64,000 bases of DNA, taken from positions 1,302,001 through 1,366,000 of the forward strand of contig NZ_CP102850.1 in assembly GCF_024734075.1 (NCBI RefSeq), in the 5' to 3' direction. A program made the translations under genes and the position numbers. This document shows, one piece after another, positions 1 to 8,637 of this stretch (positions within the stretch are counted from its first letter, which is position 1; each line of letters begins with the position of its first letter). Origin of the DNA: Gordonia mangrovi. GTDB lineage: Bacteria > Actinomycetota > Actinomycetes > Mycobacteriales > Mycobacteriaceae. The notes beneath the pieces were generated by a model. It ran no database searches and was not told the DNA's origin. It worked only from the letters and a program-made list of their open reading frames with translations.

Positions 1-394
1 GCGCGGGGAACTCGCGACCATCAAGGCCGACCACGACGGCACCGAGGTCGCCCAGACCGAACCGCTGGCCGGCTACCTGCTGGCCGAGGCGGGTCTCGTC
101 GACTCCGCACCGGCCGGATTCACCCAGTCCGTCGAGGAGGGCCAGTCGCCGGCGGCCGCCGACCGCGCCGCGATGGAGGACCTGCTGACGTCGGGCACCG
201 TGCACGCGCTGATCTACAACATCCAGGCGGTGGACTCGGTGACCGAGGCCGTGCTGTCGGTGGCGCAGAGCTCGGATGTGCCGGTCGTGCGGTTCACCGA
301 GACGCTGCCCGACGGCACCACCGACTACATCGCCTGGCAGTCCGCGCAGATCGAGGACTTGAGCAACGCCCTCGGATCGCATGACGCACACTGA
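1..394 (+). CDS. Metal (zinc-type) ABC transporter substrate-binding protein, C-terminal part
   Basis: Only the last 130 or so residues are present; the 5' end lies outside the window. The frame is open from base 2 and reads a ZnuA-like segment: a TEPLAGYLLAEAGL motif, then a helix-strand region (ALIYNIQAVDSVTEAVLSVA) and a PVVRFTETLP strand, as in the C-terminal lobe of cluster A-I metal-binding proteins. Such proteins are exported and deliver Zn or Mn to the membrane permease. The stop overlaps the next gene by 14 bp, and the ATPase and permease follow directly, so the three form one operon. Metal specificity cannot be read from this fragment. Confidence 0.85.
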   Translation, partial: RGELATIKADHDGTEVAQTEPLAGYLLAEAGLVDSAPAGFTQSVEEGQSPAAADRAAMEDLLTSGTVHALIYNIQAVDSVTEAVLSVAQSSDVPVVRFTETLPDGTTDYIAWQSAQIEDLSNALGSHDAH

Positions 395-1277
395 CCTCAT
401 GGCCCCATCGGCTCATCGCGCACCGCGCGATCCGAACTCGCCCGTGGCGACGTTCTCCCATGCGCGCCTGGCGTTCGGTTCTAGGGTGTTGTGGGAGGAC
501 CTGAATCTGACGATCTCGCCGGGCGAGTTCGTCGCCGTCCTCGGCCCGAACGGATCGGGTAAGACGTCGTTCCTGCGGTGTCTGCTGGGTCAGTACGGAC
601 TCGACGCCGGACAACTCGAGGTGACCGACGCGATCGGCTACATCCCGCAACAGCATGCCGACGACTCCGACCCGATGGCGATGCGCGGCCGCGACCTGGT
701 GGGTTTCGGTGTCGACGGCGCACGCTGGGGTATCGGACTGCGCGGCCGCGGCCGTCGACGGCAACTCGTCGACGCCGCGCTCGCCGAGGTCGGCGCCACC
801 GCCTACGCCGACGCGCCGATGGGACTGCTGTCTGGTGGTGAACAGCAGCGGCTGCGGGTCGCCCAGAGCCTGACGTCGGACCCGGCACTGTTGCTGTGCG
901 ATGAGCCGCTGTCGAGCCTGGACCCCACCAACCAGCATCGGGTGGTCGAGCTCATCGACGAACGCCGACGCTCCGCGAACACCGCGATCGTGTTCGTCAC
1001 CCACGAGATCAACCCGATCCTGCCCTACGTGGACCGGGTCCTGTACCTGGTGGGCGGCCGGTTCCGGATCGGCACCCCCGACGAGGTGATGACCACGGCG
1101 ACGCTGTCGAATCTGTACGGCAGCGACGTCGAGGTGTTGCGGGTCAACGGTCGGCTGGTGGTGATCGGCGGTGAGGACGGCCATCACTGCGAGGAGCATG
1201 CCGATCCGCCCGTCTTCCCCGCGGCGGCCGTCGATCCGTCACCCGTCGTCAACGCAGAGCGAGACCCCCGGGCATGA
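381..1277 (+). CDS. Metal ABC transporter ATP-binding protein
   Basis: The 298-residue cytoplasmic ATPase energises metal import. Walker A (GPNGSGKTS) lies near residues 55-63, the signature LLSGGEQQRLRVAQ near 150, Walker B (LLLCDEPLSSLD) just after it, and the switch histidine in VFVTHEINP. The ATG lies inside the end of the binding-protein gene (14-bp overlap) and the stop overlaps the permease start by 4 bp, so translation is probably coupled. The binding-protein/ATPase/permease order is typical of zinc or manganese importers. The C-terminal tail after about residue 270 is rich in Pro, Ala and acidic residues and is not part of the ATPase core. Confidence 0.93.
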   Translation: MTHTDLMAPSAHRAPRDPNSPVATFSHARLAFGSRVLWEDLNLTISPGEFVAVLGPNGSGKTSFLRCLLGQYGLDAGQLEVTDAIGYIPQQHADDSDPMAMRGRDLVGFGVDGARWGIGLRGRGRRRQLVDAALAEVGATAYADAPMGLLSGGEQQRLRVAQSLTSDPALLLCDEPLSSLDPTNQHRVVELIDERRRSANTAIVFVTHEINPILPYVDRVLYLVGGRFRIGTPDEVMTTATLSNLYGSDVEVLRVNGRLVVIGGEDGHHCEEHADPPVFPAAAVDPSPVVNAERDPRA

Positions 1278-2149
1278 CCGTCGCACAACCATGGGCGGCC
1301 GCCGAGATCGAGTTCAGCAAGTTCTGGGACTTCAGCGCCACCGCAGATCTGCTGAGCCGCGACTTCGTCCAGCAGTCGCTGCTGGCCATTGCACTGCTGG
1401 GTCTGCTCGGCGGCATCCTCGGTCCGCTGATCGTCGCCCGACAGATGTCGTTCGCCGTCCACGGCGTCAGCGAGCTGTCGGTGACCGGCGCCGCGGCCGC
1501 ACTGCTGCTGGGCATCAGCGTCAACGTCGGCGGGGTGATCGGTGCGGTCATCGCAGCCGGGGTCTTCGGCTTCCTCGGCAACCGTGCGCGCGAACGTGAC
1601 TCGGTGATCGGCGTGGTGATGGCGTTCGGTCTGGGTCTCGCCGTGCTGTTCCTGGCGCTCTACGGCAGCGCGCGTACCGGTTTCGCCATGCTCACCGGCC
1701 AGGTGGTCAGTGTCGGCACCGGCGGACTGACGGCCATCGCGATCACCGCCGTCGTGGTGATCGTCGGGATGGCGATCATTTACCGTCCGTTGCTGTTCGC
1801 GTCCCTCGATCCGCGGCTGGCCGCCGCCGCCGGCGTGCCGATCCGCACACTGTCGGTGGTGTTCGCGGTGCTGATGGGTCTGGCGTGCGCGCAGGGCGTG
1901 CAGATCATCGGCGCGCTGCTGGTGATGTCGCTGATGATCACCCCGGCTGCCGCGGCGGCGCGTCTGACCGCCAACCCCACAACCGTGGTCATCGTGTCGG
2001 TGATCTTCGCCGAGGTCGCCGCGGTCGGCGGGCTCATCCTGTCGCTGGCGCCGGGACTACCGGTGTCGGTGTTCGTCACGACGATCTCGTTCGTCATCTA
2101 TGTGGTGTGCCGCTGGGCGGGTCATCGGCGGCAGTTCGTCACCCGTTAG
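1274..2149 (+). CDS. Metal ABC transporter permease (ZnuB/ABC-3 family)
   Basis: The 291-residue protein is almost entirely hydrophobic, with about eight membrane segments. It begins after a short amphipathic leader (WAAAEIEFSKFWDF). Family features include the RQMSFAVHGVSELS segment after the first helices and the conserved GALLVMSLMITPAAAAARL stretch near residue 215, which contacts the ATPase. It overlaps the ATPase gene by 4 bp (ATGA) and closes the operon. The 96 bp after its stop separate it from the convergent DUF2599 gene. Zinc rather than manganese is a guess from overall similarity to ZnuB. Confidence 0.92.
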   Translation: MTVAQPWAAAEIEFSKFWDFSATADLLSRDFVQQSLLAIALLGLLGGILGPLIVARQMSFAVHGVSELSVTGAAAALLLGISVNVGGVIGAVIAAGVFGFLGNRARERDSVIGVVMAFGLGLAVLFLALYGSARTGFAMLTGQVVSVGTGGLTAIAITAVVVIVGMAIIYRPLLFASLDPRLAAAAGVPIRTLSVVFAVLMGLACAQGVQIIGALLVMSLMITPAAAAARLTANPTTVVIVSVIFAEVAAVGGLILSLAPGLPVSVFVTTISFVIYVVCRWAGHRRQFVTR

Positions 2150-2245
2150 CTCCGCCCGCTGGCTTCCCGCCCGAACGCCATCGGCACGGCGGGGGTCCCG
2201 ATTCGCGCTGACTGTGCCGGTGGCGTTGGGGGGTGGGCGGGGGGG

Positions 2246-2749
2246 TCACTCCTCGGCGAAGCCGGGGTTGCACCGGGTCGAGATCATCACGTCGTCGGTG
2301 ACCACCGGTCGCTGCGGTTCGATGTTCCAGCTGGGTTTGTCCGGCTCCACGAGGCGCGCGAAATCCCAGTGACAGTCGAACTGTGCGCGCATACCCGGGG
2401 TGTCGGCTCCCGGGACCATCTGCAGTACCTCCGCCCAGGCGATGTCGTCGCCGGTGGGGTTCTCGGTGCGTCGCCCGGCCGGGGTGGGCACGATCTGCAG
2501 GCTCGGCCCGACCGCGGTGTCGACCCACGTCGCGTGGTCGACGTACGGCGGTGGGAGCACCGGGGTCGCGGTGACCGGCGTGCTCGTCACCGGCACAGTC
2601 GTCTGCGTCGTCGCGCTCGCGGTCGACGACGACGGCGGTGGTGCGTCGTCGGTTCCCGCGCAGCCACTCAACGTCGCACCGAGCAGTACGGCTGCAGTGA
2701 GCGCACCCGCACGACGAACCGCAGTTGCGAGATCGTCAGGACGCACCAT
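2246..2749 (-). CDS. DUF2599-type secreted lipoprotein
   Basis: A 167-residue protein starting MVRPDDLAT. It has a signal peptide with a lipobox-like LSGCAG, a Ser/Thr/Pro-rich linker to about residue 65, and a C-terminal domain with paired cysteines (FDCHWDFARLVEPDKPSWN ... STRCNPG). That C-terminal pattern matches the DUF2599 family, which has no established function. The ATG at 2749 is preferred because it directly precedes the signal peptide and leaves a 66-bp divergent spacer to the GH5 gene. It is probably anchored on the outer face of the membrane. Confidence 0.75.
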   Translation of the reverse strand: MVRPDDLATAVRRAGALTAAVLLGATLSGCAGTDDAPPPSSSTASATTQTTVPVTSTPVTATPVLPPPYVDHATWVDTAVGPSLQIVPTPAGRRTENPTGDDIAWAEVLQMVPGADTPGMRAQFDCHWDFARLVEPDKPSWNIEPQRPVVTDDVMISTRCNPGFAEE

Positions 2750-2815
2750 ACCCGGCAGGTTAGCGCCCACCCGACCCGAATCGGCAGTCACCCCGACCGC
2801 GGGTAGCCTGCGAAG

Positions 2816-3937
2816 GTGAGCCGCCCACGATCGATCGCGCTGTGGTGCATGCTCGTCGTCGCGGTGACCGGCCTCGCCGCCTGCTCCACGAGTGCCCGCC
2901 CTCCGCTGACGAGTCCCACCGTCATCGAGGGCTTCACCGAGCGCGTGACCGTCACCGACACCGGGCTGCGGCTCGACAACCAGGACTGGTGGCCGACCGG
3001 GTTCAACGCGTATCAGCTCGGCACCGACTGGTCGGTGAACGAGGGCTGCGGCGCCGAGGTGGATCTCGACGCGTATTTCGACAGATTGCCCGCCCGGGCG
3101 CTGACCCGGTTCAACCTGTTCTCGATGTTCGTCGTGGACAAGAACAGTGGGCTCATCGACTTCGGGCCGCTCGACGCCGTGTTCGACGCGGCGACCCGGC
3201 ACGAGCAGATGGTGTTGCCGGTCCTCGCCGGCAGCACCGGCCAGTGTGAGGACGAGGCATTCAAGGAACGCGAGTGGTACGTCGACGGTTGGCAGTCGCA
3301 GAAGTCGCTGGGCGGCATGACGTTTGCCGACTGGGTCCGCACCGCGGTGACCCGGTGGAAGGGCCGGCCGACGATCGCCGGGTGGGAGCTCATCGGCGAG
3401 CCGGAGGCCAGTGTGTGCGGCGCACAGGGCTGCGACTGGCAGGTGCGCGAATGCCCGCCCGGCGGCGCCGCCGTCCTGCGATCGTTCTTCGACGACGCCG
3501 GCGCCCTGCTGCGGTCCATCGATCCCGATCGCCCGATCTTCTCCGGCTTCGTCGGCGGTGATCAGTGCGGGCTCGAGGGCTCCGACTACCGTGAGGTCGC
3601 CGGATCCGCGATGATCGACGTGCTCGACTTCCACGACTACGGTGGCAACCTCAGCGACTACGGCCCGTCCGGCAGCGACCTACCTACTCGCCTCGACCAG
3701 GCCCGCGAGATCGGGAAACCCATCGTGGTCAACGAGATCGGTGTCGAGGCCGGCTCGTGCCTCGACGCCACGACTCGGGCGCGGGGTCTGCGGATCAAGA
3801 TCGACCAGCAACGCGACGCCGGTACCGCGGGCGCGCTGCTGTGGGCATACGTTCCCGATCCCCGCACCGGTGAGTGCACCTACGACATCGGACCGGACGA
3901 CCCGGCGTGGCAGGTCGTGGCCGACACCGTCAGCTGA
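2816..3937 (+). CDS. GH5-like glycoside hydrolase, secreted lipoprotein
   Basis: A 373-residue protein with a lipoprotein signal (cleavage before Cys in LAACS) and a TIM-barrel glycanase-like body. WWPTGFNAYQLG opens the barrel, WELIGEPEA (near residue 195) carries the likely acid/base Glu, and VVNEIGVEAG (near 305) the likely nucleophile Glu, followed by a final ALLWAYVPD strand. This layout fits the GH5 endoglucanase/mannanase clan. The GTG start directly precedes the signal peptide. The 3' end overlaps the convergent glycosyltransferase gene by 8 bp. Because it lies against a polysaccharide-synthesis operon, it may trim or release that polymer; the substrate is unknown. Confidence 0.8.
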   Translation: MSRPRSIALWCMLVVAVTGLAACSTSARPPLTSPTVIEGFTERVTVTDTGLRLDNQDWWPTGFNAYQLGTDWSVNEGCGAEVDLDAYFDRLPARALTRFNLFSMFVVDKNSGLIDFGPLDAVFDAATRHEQMVLPVLAGSTGQCEDEAFKEREWYVDGWQSQKSLGGMTFADWVRTAVTRWKGRPTIAGWELIGEPEASVCGAQGCDWQVRECPPGGAAVLRSFFDDAGALLRSIDPDRPIFSGFVGGDQCGLEGSDYREVAGSAMIDVLDFHDYGGNLSDYGPSGSDLPTRLDQAREIGKPIVVNEIGVEAGSCLDATTRARGLRIKIDQQRDAGTAGALLWAYVPDPRTGECTYDIGPDDPAWQVVADTVS

Positions 3938-5612
3938 CGCCGTTGCCCACCAGTTCACCGGACGTGGTGACCCGGTAGATCCGCCAATCAGGAAGGTCCG
4001 CACCGACGTTTCGGGCCTCCATCACCAGCACTCCCACCTGCGCACCGTTCTCGTAGAGCGTCGGGAAGCGAACATTGAGTGCGTCGGATTCCCCGCGCCC
4101 ACTGCGGGGTACCGCCAACATGTACTGCACGCCGTGCCTGGCCGGGTCGTTGACGATCTCGGTGAAATCCTGATCCGACGGGATGACGAACTGCTTGGGC
4201 TTCTGCGATTGCGCAACGACGGCGAAGCCGTACACCGTGTCACAGAGCACGCTGCCGTCGGGCAGATTCAACCCGTCGAGGTACTGCGCAATCGACCGCT
4301 CGGTCCGGAACGAGCGAATCACCCGCTGCGCGTCGAGTGTCTGCTGATCGACCGCATCGGCACCGGCCCCGAGGGAATACACCGCGAACTCCTGCGGGGC
4401 GTAGGTCGGCGATCCCATGCCGACGGCCGTGGTCGGAATCGCCACTGCCATGGTGATGACGGCGCACACCCCCAGCGCCACATACCCGAACCCACGTCGC
4501 ACGACGATATGTGGCCGACTCGCATGGATACCCGGCCGACGCGTCGGACTCGCACGACGGGCGGGGACGGCCAGCAGAGCGACGGCGACCGACAGCAGGA
4601 CGGCGCTCAGATAGAAGCGCAGGAACGCAAACGTCGATCCCTGCGAATAGCTGTACACCTGGAACACCACCACGACGCCGATGACGGCCATCGGTACCAA
4701 CAGTGGATAGAACCGCCTGCGCCGATAGCGCACGATGGCAACCACCGCCAACAGCAGCGGGAACAGCGGCGCGAGGATGAACAATTCGGTGGCCGAGAAC
4801 ACCAGCGCTTCCCGCGCGGTAGCCGATCCGCTGCCGCCGGATTGTTCGATGATGGCGGCGTTGCCGTAGGCCGAGGACAACTGAGCGAACAGGTCCCCGG
4901 TGATCAGCCAGCTGGTGAAGGCCCAGAGGACGAAGGCGACGAATGCCGGCAGCGCGACGAGCGCGACGTCGAGGATCACGCGCGTCACCCGATCGGTCCG
5001 GTCGCTTCGTCGGAAGGTCACCAGCGCCACCACAACCCCGGTACCCAGCGCTGCGGCCGCGCCGTCGTAGCGGGTGAGGTAGGCGAAACCCAACGCGATC
5101 CCGGTAGCGACGAGGTCATGGACGTCGTCGGTGTCGACCCAGCGGATGAGGCGACGACCCGCCCACGCCAGGAAGAACAGGTACGGCGCCTCACTCATCC
5201 CGTTCGCGGCGTACAGCACGATCATCGGGTTGAGTGCGTAGCAGGCGCTCGCTGTGATCGAGATCCATGGCGCCACACCGCGATCGCGGGCGATGCCGGC
5301 CACCTGCACCACGGAGCCGGCCATGAACACCGACGACATCACCGCCGCGGAGAGCGCCGAGGTCGTCATCGCGGGAAAGATCGGGGTCAACGCGGTCAGC
5401 GGCAACTGCACGATCGCGGTGAGCGGGGTGAAGATGAATCCGATCGCCGACAGGTGCGGATCGCGACTGAACAGCACACTCTGTGCCGACTGGACGCGGG
5501 AGAGCGAATCGCCGAAGTACCAGCGGATGTCCGTGGCCAGCCACACCGCGATCACCAGGTAGAACAACCACACCGCCAGAAACAAAGCGATCGTCTGCCG
5601 CCGCGGCGTCAC
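3930..5612 (-). CDS. GT-C fold membrane glycosyltransferase (family 39-like)
   Basis: A 560-residue polytopic membrane protein (10 or more hydrophobic segments) with a roughly 130-residue non-membrane C-terminus. The first external loop carries an acidic motif (RWYFGDSLSRV), as expected of GT-C enzymes that use polyprenyl-phosphate sugars. Other family-like features are LNPMIVLYAANGMSEAPYLFFLAW and GFAYLTRYDGAAAALG. The GTG start at 5612 overlaps the stop of the upstream synthase gene by 4 bp (GTGA), which fixes the start; a longer open frame upstream is antisense noise. It is the last gene of the polysaccharide operon and may decorate the polymer or a lipid. The sugar and acceptor are unknown. 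Confidence 0.78.
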   Translation of the reverse strand: MTPRRQTIALFLAVWLFYLVIAVWLATDIRWYFGDSLSRVQSAQSVLFSRDPHLSAIGFIFTPLTAIVQLPLTALTPIFPAMTTSALSAAVMSSVFMAGSVVQVAGIARDRGVAPWISITASACYALNPMIVLYAANGMSEAPYLFFLAWAGRRLIRWVDTDDVHDLVATGIALGFAYLTRYDGAAAALGTGVVVALVTFRRSDRTDRVTRVILDVALVALPAFVAFVLWAFTSWLITGDLFAQLSSAYGNAAIIEQSGGSGSATAREALVFSATELFILAPLFPLLLAVVAIVRYRRRRFYPLLVPMAVIGVVVVFQVYSYSQGSTFAFLRFYLSAVLLSVAVALLAVPARRASPTRRPGIHASRPHIVVRRGFGYVALGVCAVITMAVAIPTTAVGMGSPTYAPQEFAVYSLGAGADAVDQQTLDAQRVIRSFRTERSIAQYLDGLNLPDGSVLCDTVYGFAVVAQSQKPKQFVIPSDQDFTEIVNDPARHGVQYMLAVPRSGRGESDALNVRFPTLYENGAQVGVLVMEARNVGADLPDWRIYRVTTSGELVGNGVS

Positions 5613-7111
5613 GTCGCGGCCTCGCTCGTCGACTCCGCGCTCGTCTTCTCGTCTCCGCCGCCGGACAAGCCGTGGAAGGTCTTCTCCCAGTACGACGGAT
5701 TGAACAGCATCTGCCACATACCCTTGATGGCGGCGATGCTCATCAGCACCCAGTACGCCGGCACCATCAACCCCGACCACACCAGCGCACTGCGACCGTC
5801 CTCGCGCAGGGCGACGAGGTTCATGTAGATGGCGGCGCCGTTGCCGAAGATCAGCGAGATGAGCGACAGGTAGTAGATCGGACCGGGAAACAGGTCGGCG
5901 AACACGGCGGGCTGTCCCGCCATCCAGATGACCATGATCAGCCAGAAGACCATGTTCATGCAGGCGATGACCGGGGTGCCGGCGATGAGGAGTGTGAACC
6001 GGTACCACGCCACCGGACCGAGGATGTGCCACAACGCGACGGGCCGACGCATGTGCACCAGCCACGTCTGCATGTAGCCCTTGTACCAACGCGACCGCTG
6101 CCGTACCCAGTTGATCGGGTCGACGTTGGCCTCCTCGAGCGTGATCGAGTCGAGAACCGCTGTGCGGTAATTGTTTCCGGAGATCCGCACCCCGAGGTCG
6201 GCATCTTCGGTCACGTTGAACGGGTCCCAGGCGCCGATGTCGTCGAGGATGTCGCGGCGGAAGTGGTTCGACGTGCCGCCCAAGGGGATCGGCGCGCGAC
6301 TGACCATCAGGCCGGGCAGCAGGTAGCCGAACCAGATGCCGTAGTCGGCGGTGAACCATTCGGTGAGGATGTTGTCGCGGGGATTGTGGAAGTTGAGCGC
6401 GCACTGCACACACACCACGCGGTCGTCCTCCTGCCGGAAGGCGGCGACCGCGCGACGCAGTTGCAGCGGGTCGGGCAGATCCTCGGCATCGAAGATGGTG
6501 ACAATGTCGCCGGTGGCGAAGTGCAGTCCGTAGTTGCAGGCCTTCGGCTTGGTGCGCGGGTCCGCAGGCGGCACGAGCACCACGGTCACCAGGTCGTTGT
6601 CGCCGACGTCCCGGGCGGCGGTGATCGTCGGTTCGTCATCGGCCTCGAGCAGTAGCAGCACCTGCAGCTTCTCGCGGGGATACGCCAACGATTCCATGGC
6701 CGCGATGAGATCTCCGACGACCTCGGGTTCGCCGTAGGCGGGCACCAGTACGGTGTACGGCGGCAGCTCGTCGTCCGGGATCGCCCGGGCCTGCTCGTCG
6801 GTGATCCGGATCGCGCCGTTGACCAGCCCGCGACGGAAGATGATCAACCGGTCGATCAGCGCCAGGATGTAGACGACGGTCGCGACCGAGATCAGGCCGG
6901 CGGCGGTGGGCACCGGGAACACGACGAGCAGTGCCGCCACGATGATGACCACGACTATTCCGATGATCTTCTGCCCCCGGCTGAACGGCAGCGACGCCGA
7001 CATCTGGGCGTCGGTGTCACGCAACCGCTCCACCGCGTCGTAGAGCGCCGCCTCCCGGTAGTCGGCGTCGTCGAGCAGCTCGGCGACACCACGGCCGGCG
7101 CGCGGCGTCAC
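5609..7111 (-). CDS. Processive family 2 glycosyltransferase (cellulose-synthase-like)
   Basis: The 500-residue protein has about 75 leading residues including two membrane helices, then a GT2 domain: VLVPAYGEP, the DAED metal site, the TED motif (VTEDADLG) and the processive-synthase motif QRSRW in VRQRSRWYKGYMQTW. Three or more C-terminal helices would form the export channel, followed by a short acidic tail. It lacks the PilZ c-di-GMP domain of BcsA: nothing after the last helix resembles RxxxR ... DxSxxG. GTG at 7111 overlaps the previous stop by 4 bp. Very probably the polymerase of the operon; the nucleotide sugar is unknown. Confidence 0.88.
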   Translation of the reverse strand: MTPRAGRGVAELLDDADYREAALYDAVERLRDTDAQMSASLPFSRGQKIIGIVVVIIVAALLVVFPVPTAAGLISVATVVYILALIDRLIIFRRGLVNGAIRITDEQARAIPDDELPPYTVLVPAYGEPEVVGDLIAAMESLAYPREKLQVLLLLEADDEPTITAARDVGDNDLVTVVLVPPADPRTKPKACNYGLHFATGDIVTIFDAEDLPDPLQLRRAVAAFRQEDDRVVCVQCALNFHNPRDNILTEWFTADYGIWFGYLLPGLMVSRAPIPLGGTSNHFRRDILDDIGAWDPFNVTEDADLGVRISGNNYRTAVLDSITLEEANVDPINWVRQRSRWYKGYMQTWLVHMRRPVALWHILGPVAWYRFTLLIAGTPVIACMNMVFWLIMVIWMAGQPAVFADLFPGPIYYLSLISLIFGNGAAIYMNLVALREDGRSALVWSGLMVPAYWVLMSIAAIKGMWQMLFNPSYWEKTFHGLSGGGDEKTSAESTSEAAT

Positions 7112-8637
7112 GGCTCCCTCCCCTCGATCGCCTCGAGCTGTGCGTTGATCAGATCGGTCGCGCAGTCGATCAGCAGGTTCATGTCCTTGAACTGTGGTTC
7201 GAGGTCGGTGACCACCGAGTTGCCGCGGAACAGCACAGTGATGAAGGTGTTGAGATTGCGGACGACGGTGGGTTGCGGCGACGGAAACTGCGCGTCGGGT
7301 TCATGGTTGTCGACCGAGATGAGAGTGACCCGCTGTGTGGTGGTGCCGTTGTTCCATTCCCAGGTCAGCCGGTTGAACGTGAGGTAGCTGGTGTCATCGA
7401 CGACGGTCTGCAGATAGCCGGTCACCCTGCCCGGCAGCGGTATCTCCAGCGACTCGCTGAAGCGGTCACCGACCAGGTCGTATACGAAGTAGACGGGATA
7501 CACCTCGAATGTGATCGGCCGAGGGCTCTCGATGGTATTGGCGACGATCTTGCGTGGGCGAGCGAACTTGTCGTACTCGAGGCTGCCCTGCGCCTGATAG
7601 ATGTCCTGATCGGTCATCACCGCGGTGCGACCGTACATCCGGGTGACCCAGTCGTACTGACGGACCTGCCCGGCGACCCAGCCGGACGGAACGAGCAACG
7701 GCGGTCGGGTGTCGAGGCCGTCGACGCGGGTGTTCACGGTGGCACCGAAGGTGGGGATCGGAATCAACGCCATCGCTACCCCCGCCAATGCGATCACATA
7801 AGCGGGCCGGCCCACCTTCGTCACCGCCGGCGGATACTTGTCGCGGCCCAGCGGACTCCACGCGACGTGCGTGACGCGACGTCGGTCGACATACAACACC
7901 GCACACGCAGTGAGTGCGGCGACAACCGCGGGGATCGTCTGGTACACCCACAGGCGCGCGTCGGGGGTCAGGGTGCGCACCACGAGCAGACCGAGCGTTC
8001 CGGCCACGGCGGCGATCGAGGCGCCGACGAGTCCGCGCATCGGTGTCCGTGCCGATGCGACACCGGTCGCGGCCGCACCGAAGGCCACCATGACGATGCC
8101 CGACGACATCGGACCGCCGTGCAGAACCAGCACCTCCACCCGATAGGGCACGGGAAAGATCATCAACAGCAGCAACCACACCCAGCGGTAGCGGGCCACC
8201 GGACGCAGCCCGAAGACCAGACAGCAACTGCCGAGCACAAACATCCACAGCGCAAGCAGGTCGACGTGGCTCACCAGGTAGGCGGCGGTGTAGCGCAGGT
8301 TGAGAAACTTGATGGTCACGGAGGTGAACAGCAGCACGACGCCGACGATCACATCGGTCTGACGATCGTGGATCGGGCGTTCCACGCCACGCCGCCACGA
8401 GACCCCGGTGGCCGCGATGATCACCAGAACCAACACGGCCGGAAGATATGTGATGATCGTCTGCGCGCCCATCTCGATGACGATGGCACGCAACGTGTTC
8501 CAGAACGCCACCGCTGTCGCGAGCAAGACCAGCACCCAGCGCAGGATCAACACCCAGGTGATCTCCTGCGAGATGCGCTCGCGCAGCCCCGGTCCGGACG
8601 CTCCCGGTGCCGGAACCGGCGCGGTCGTCGTGGTCAC
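7108..8637 (-). CDS. Multi-pass membrane protein, possibly a distant exosortase relative
   Basis: A 509-residue protein with roughly eight to ten membrane helices in the first 350 residues, then an extracytoplasmic domain of about 170 residues with no recognised motif. The segment WLLLLMIFPVPYRVEVLVLHG recalls the helix with a Pro-x-Pro turn in exosortase/archaeosortase proteins. However, the expected downstream catalytic Cys with Arg and His is not evident; the nearest cysteines are the CC pair at 138-139. The membrane-plus-soluble layout also recalls exosortases fused to an EpsI-like domain. The GTG start at 8637 overlaps the BcsB-like stop by 4 bp. Its role, whether export, processing or anchoring, cannot be told. 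Confidence 0.5.
   Translation of the reverse strand: MTTTTAPVPAPGASGPGLRERISQEITWVLILRWVLVLLATAVAFWNTLRAIVIEMGAQTIITYLPAVLVLVIIAATGVSWRRGVERPIHDRQTDVIVGVVLLFTSVTIKFLNLRYTAAYLVSHVDLLALWMFVLGSCCLVFGLRPVARYRWVWLLLLMIFPVPYRVEVLVLHGGPMSSGIVMVAFGAAATGVASARTPMRGLVGASIAAVAGTLGLLVVRTLTPDARLWVYQTIPAVVAALTACAVLYVDRRRVTHVAWSPLGRDKYPPAVTKVGRPAYVIALAGVAMALIPIPTFGATVNTRVDGLDTRPPLLVPSGWVAGQVRQYDWVTRMYGRTAVMTDQDIYQAQGSLEYDKFARPRKIVANTIESPRPITFEVYPVYFVYDLVGDRFSESLEIPLPGRVTGYLQTVVDDTSYLTFNRLTWEWNNGTTTQRVTLISVDNHEPDAQFPSPQPTVVRNLNTFITVLFRGNSVVTDLEPQFKDMNLLIDCATDLINAQLEAIEGREP

Noticed and set aside
3642..5828. 728-codon open frame on the + strand
   Set aside because: Antisense to the GT-C transferase and end of the synthase. 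Pro/Arg/His/Asp-rich low-complexity translation without family motifs; a high-GC shadow.
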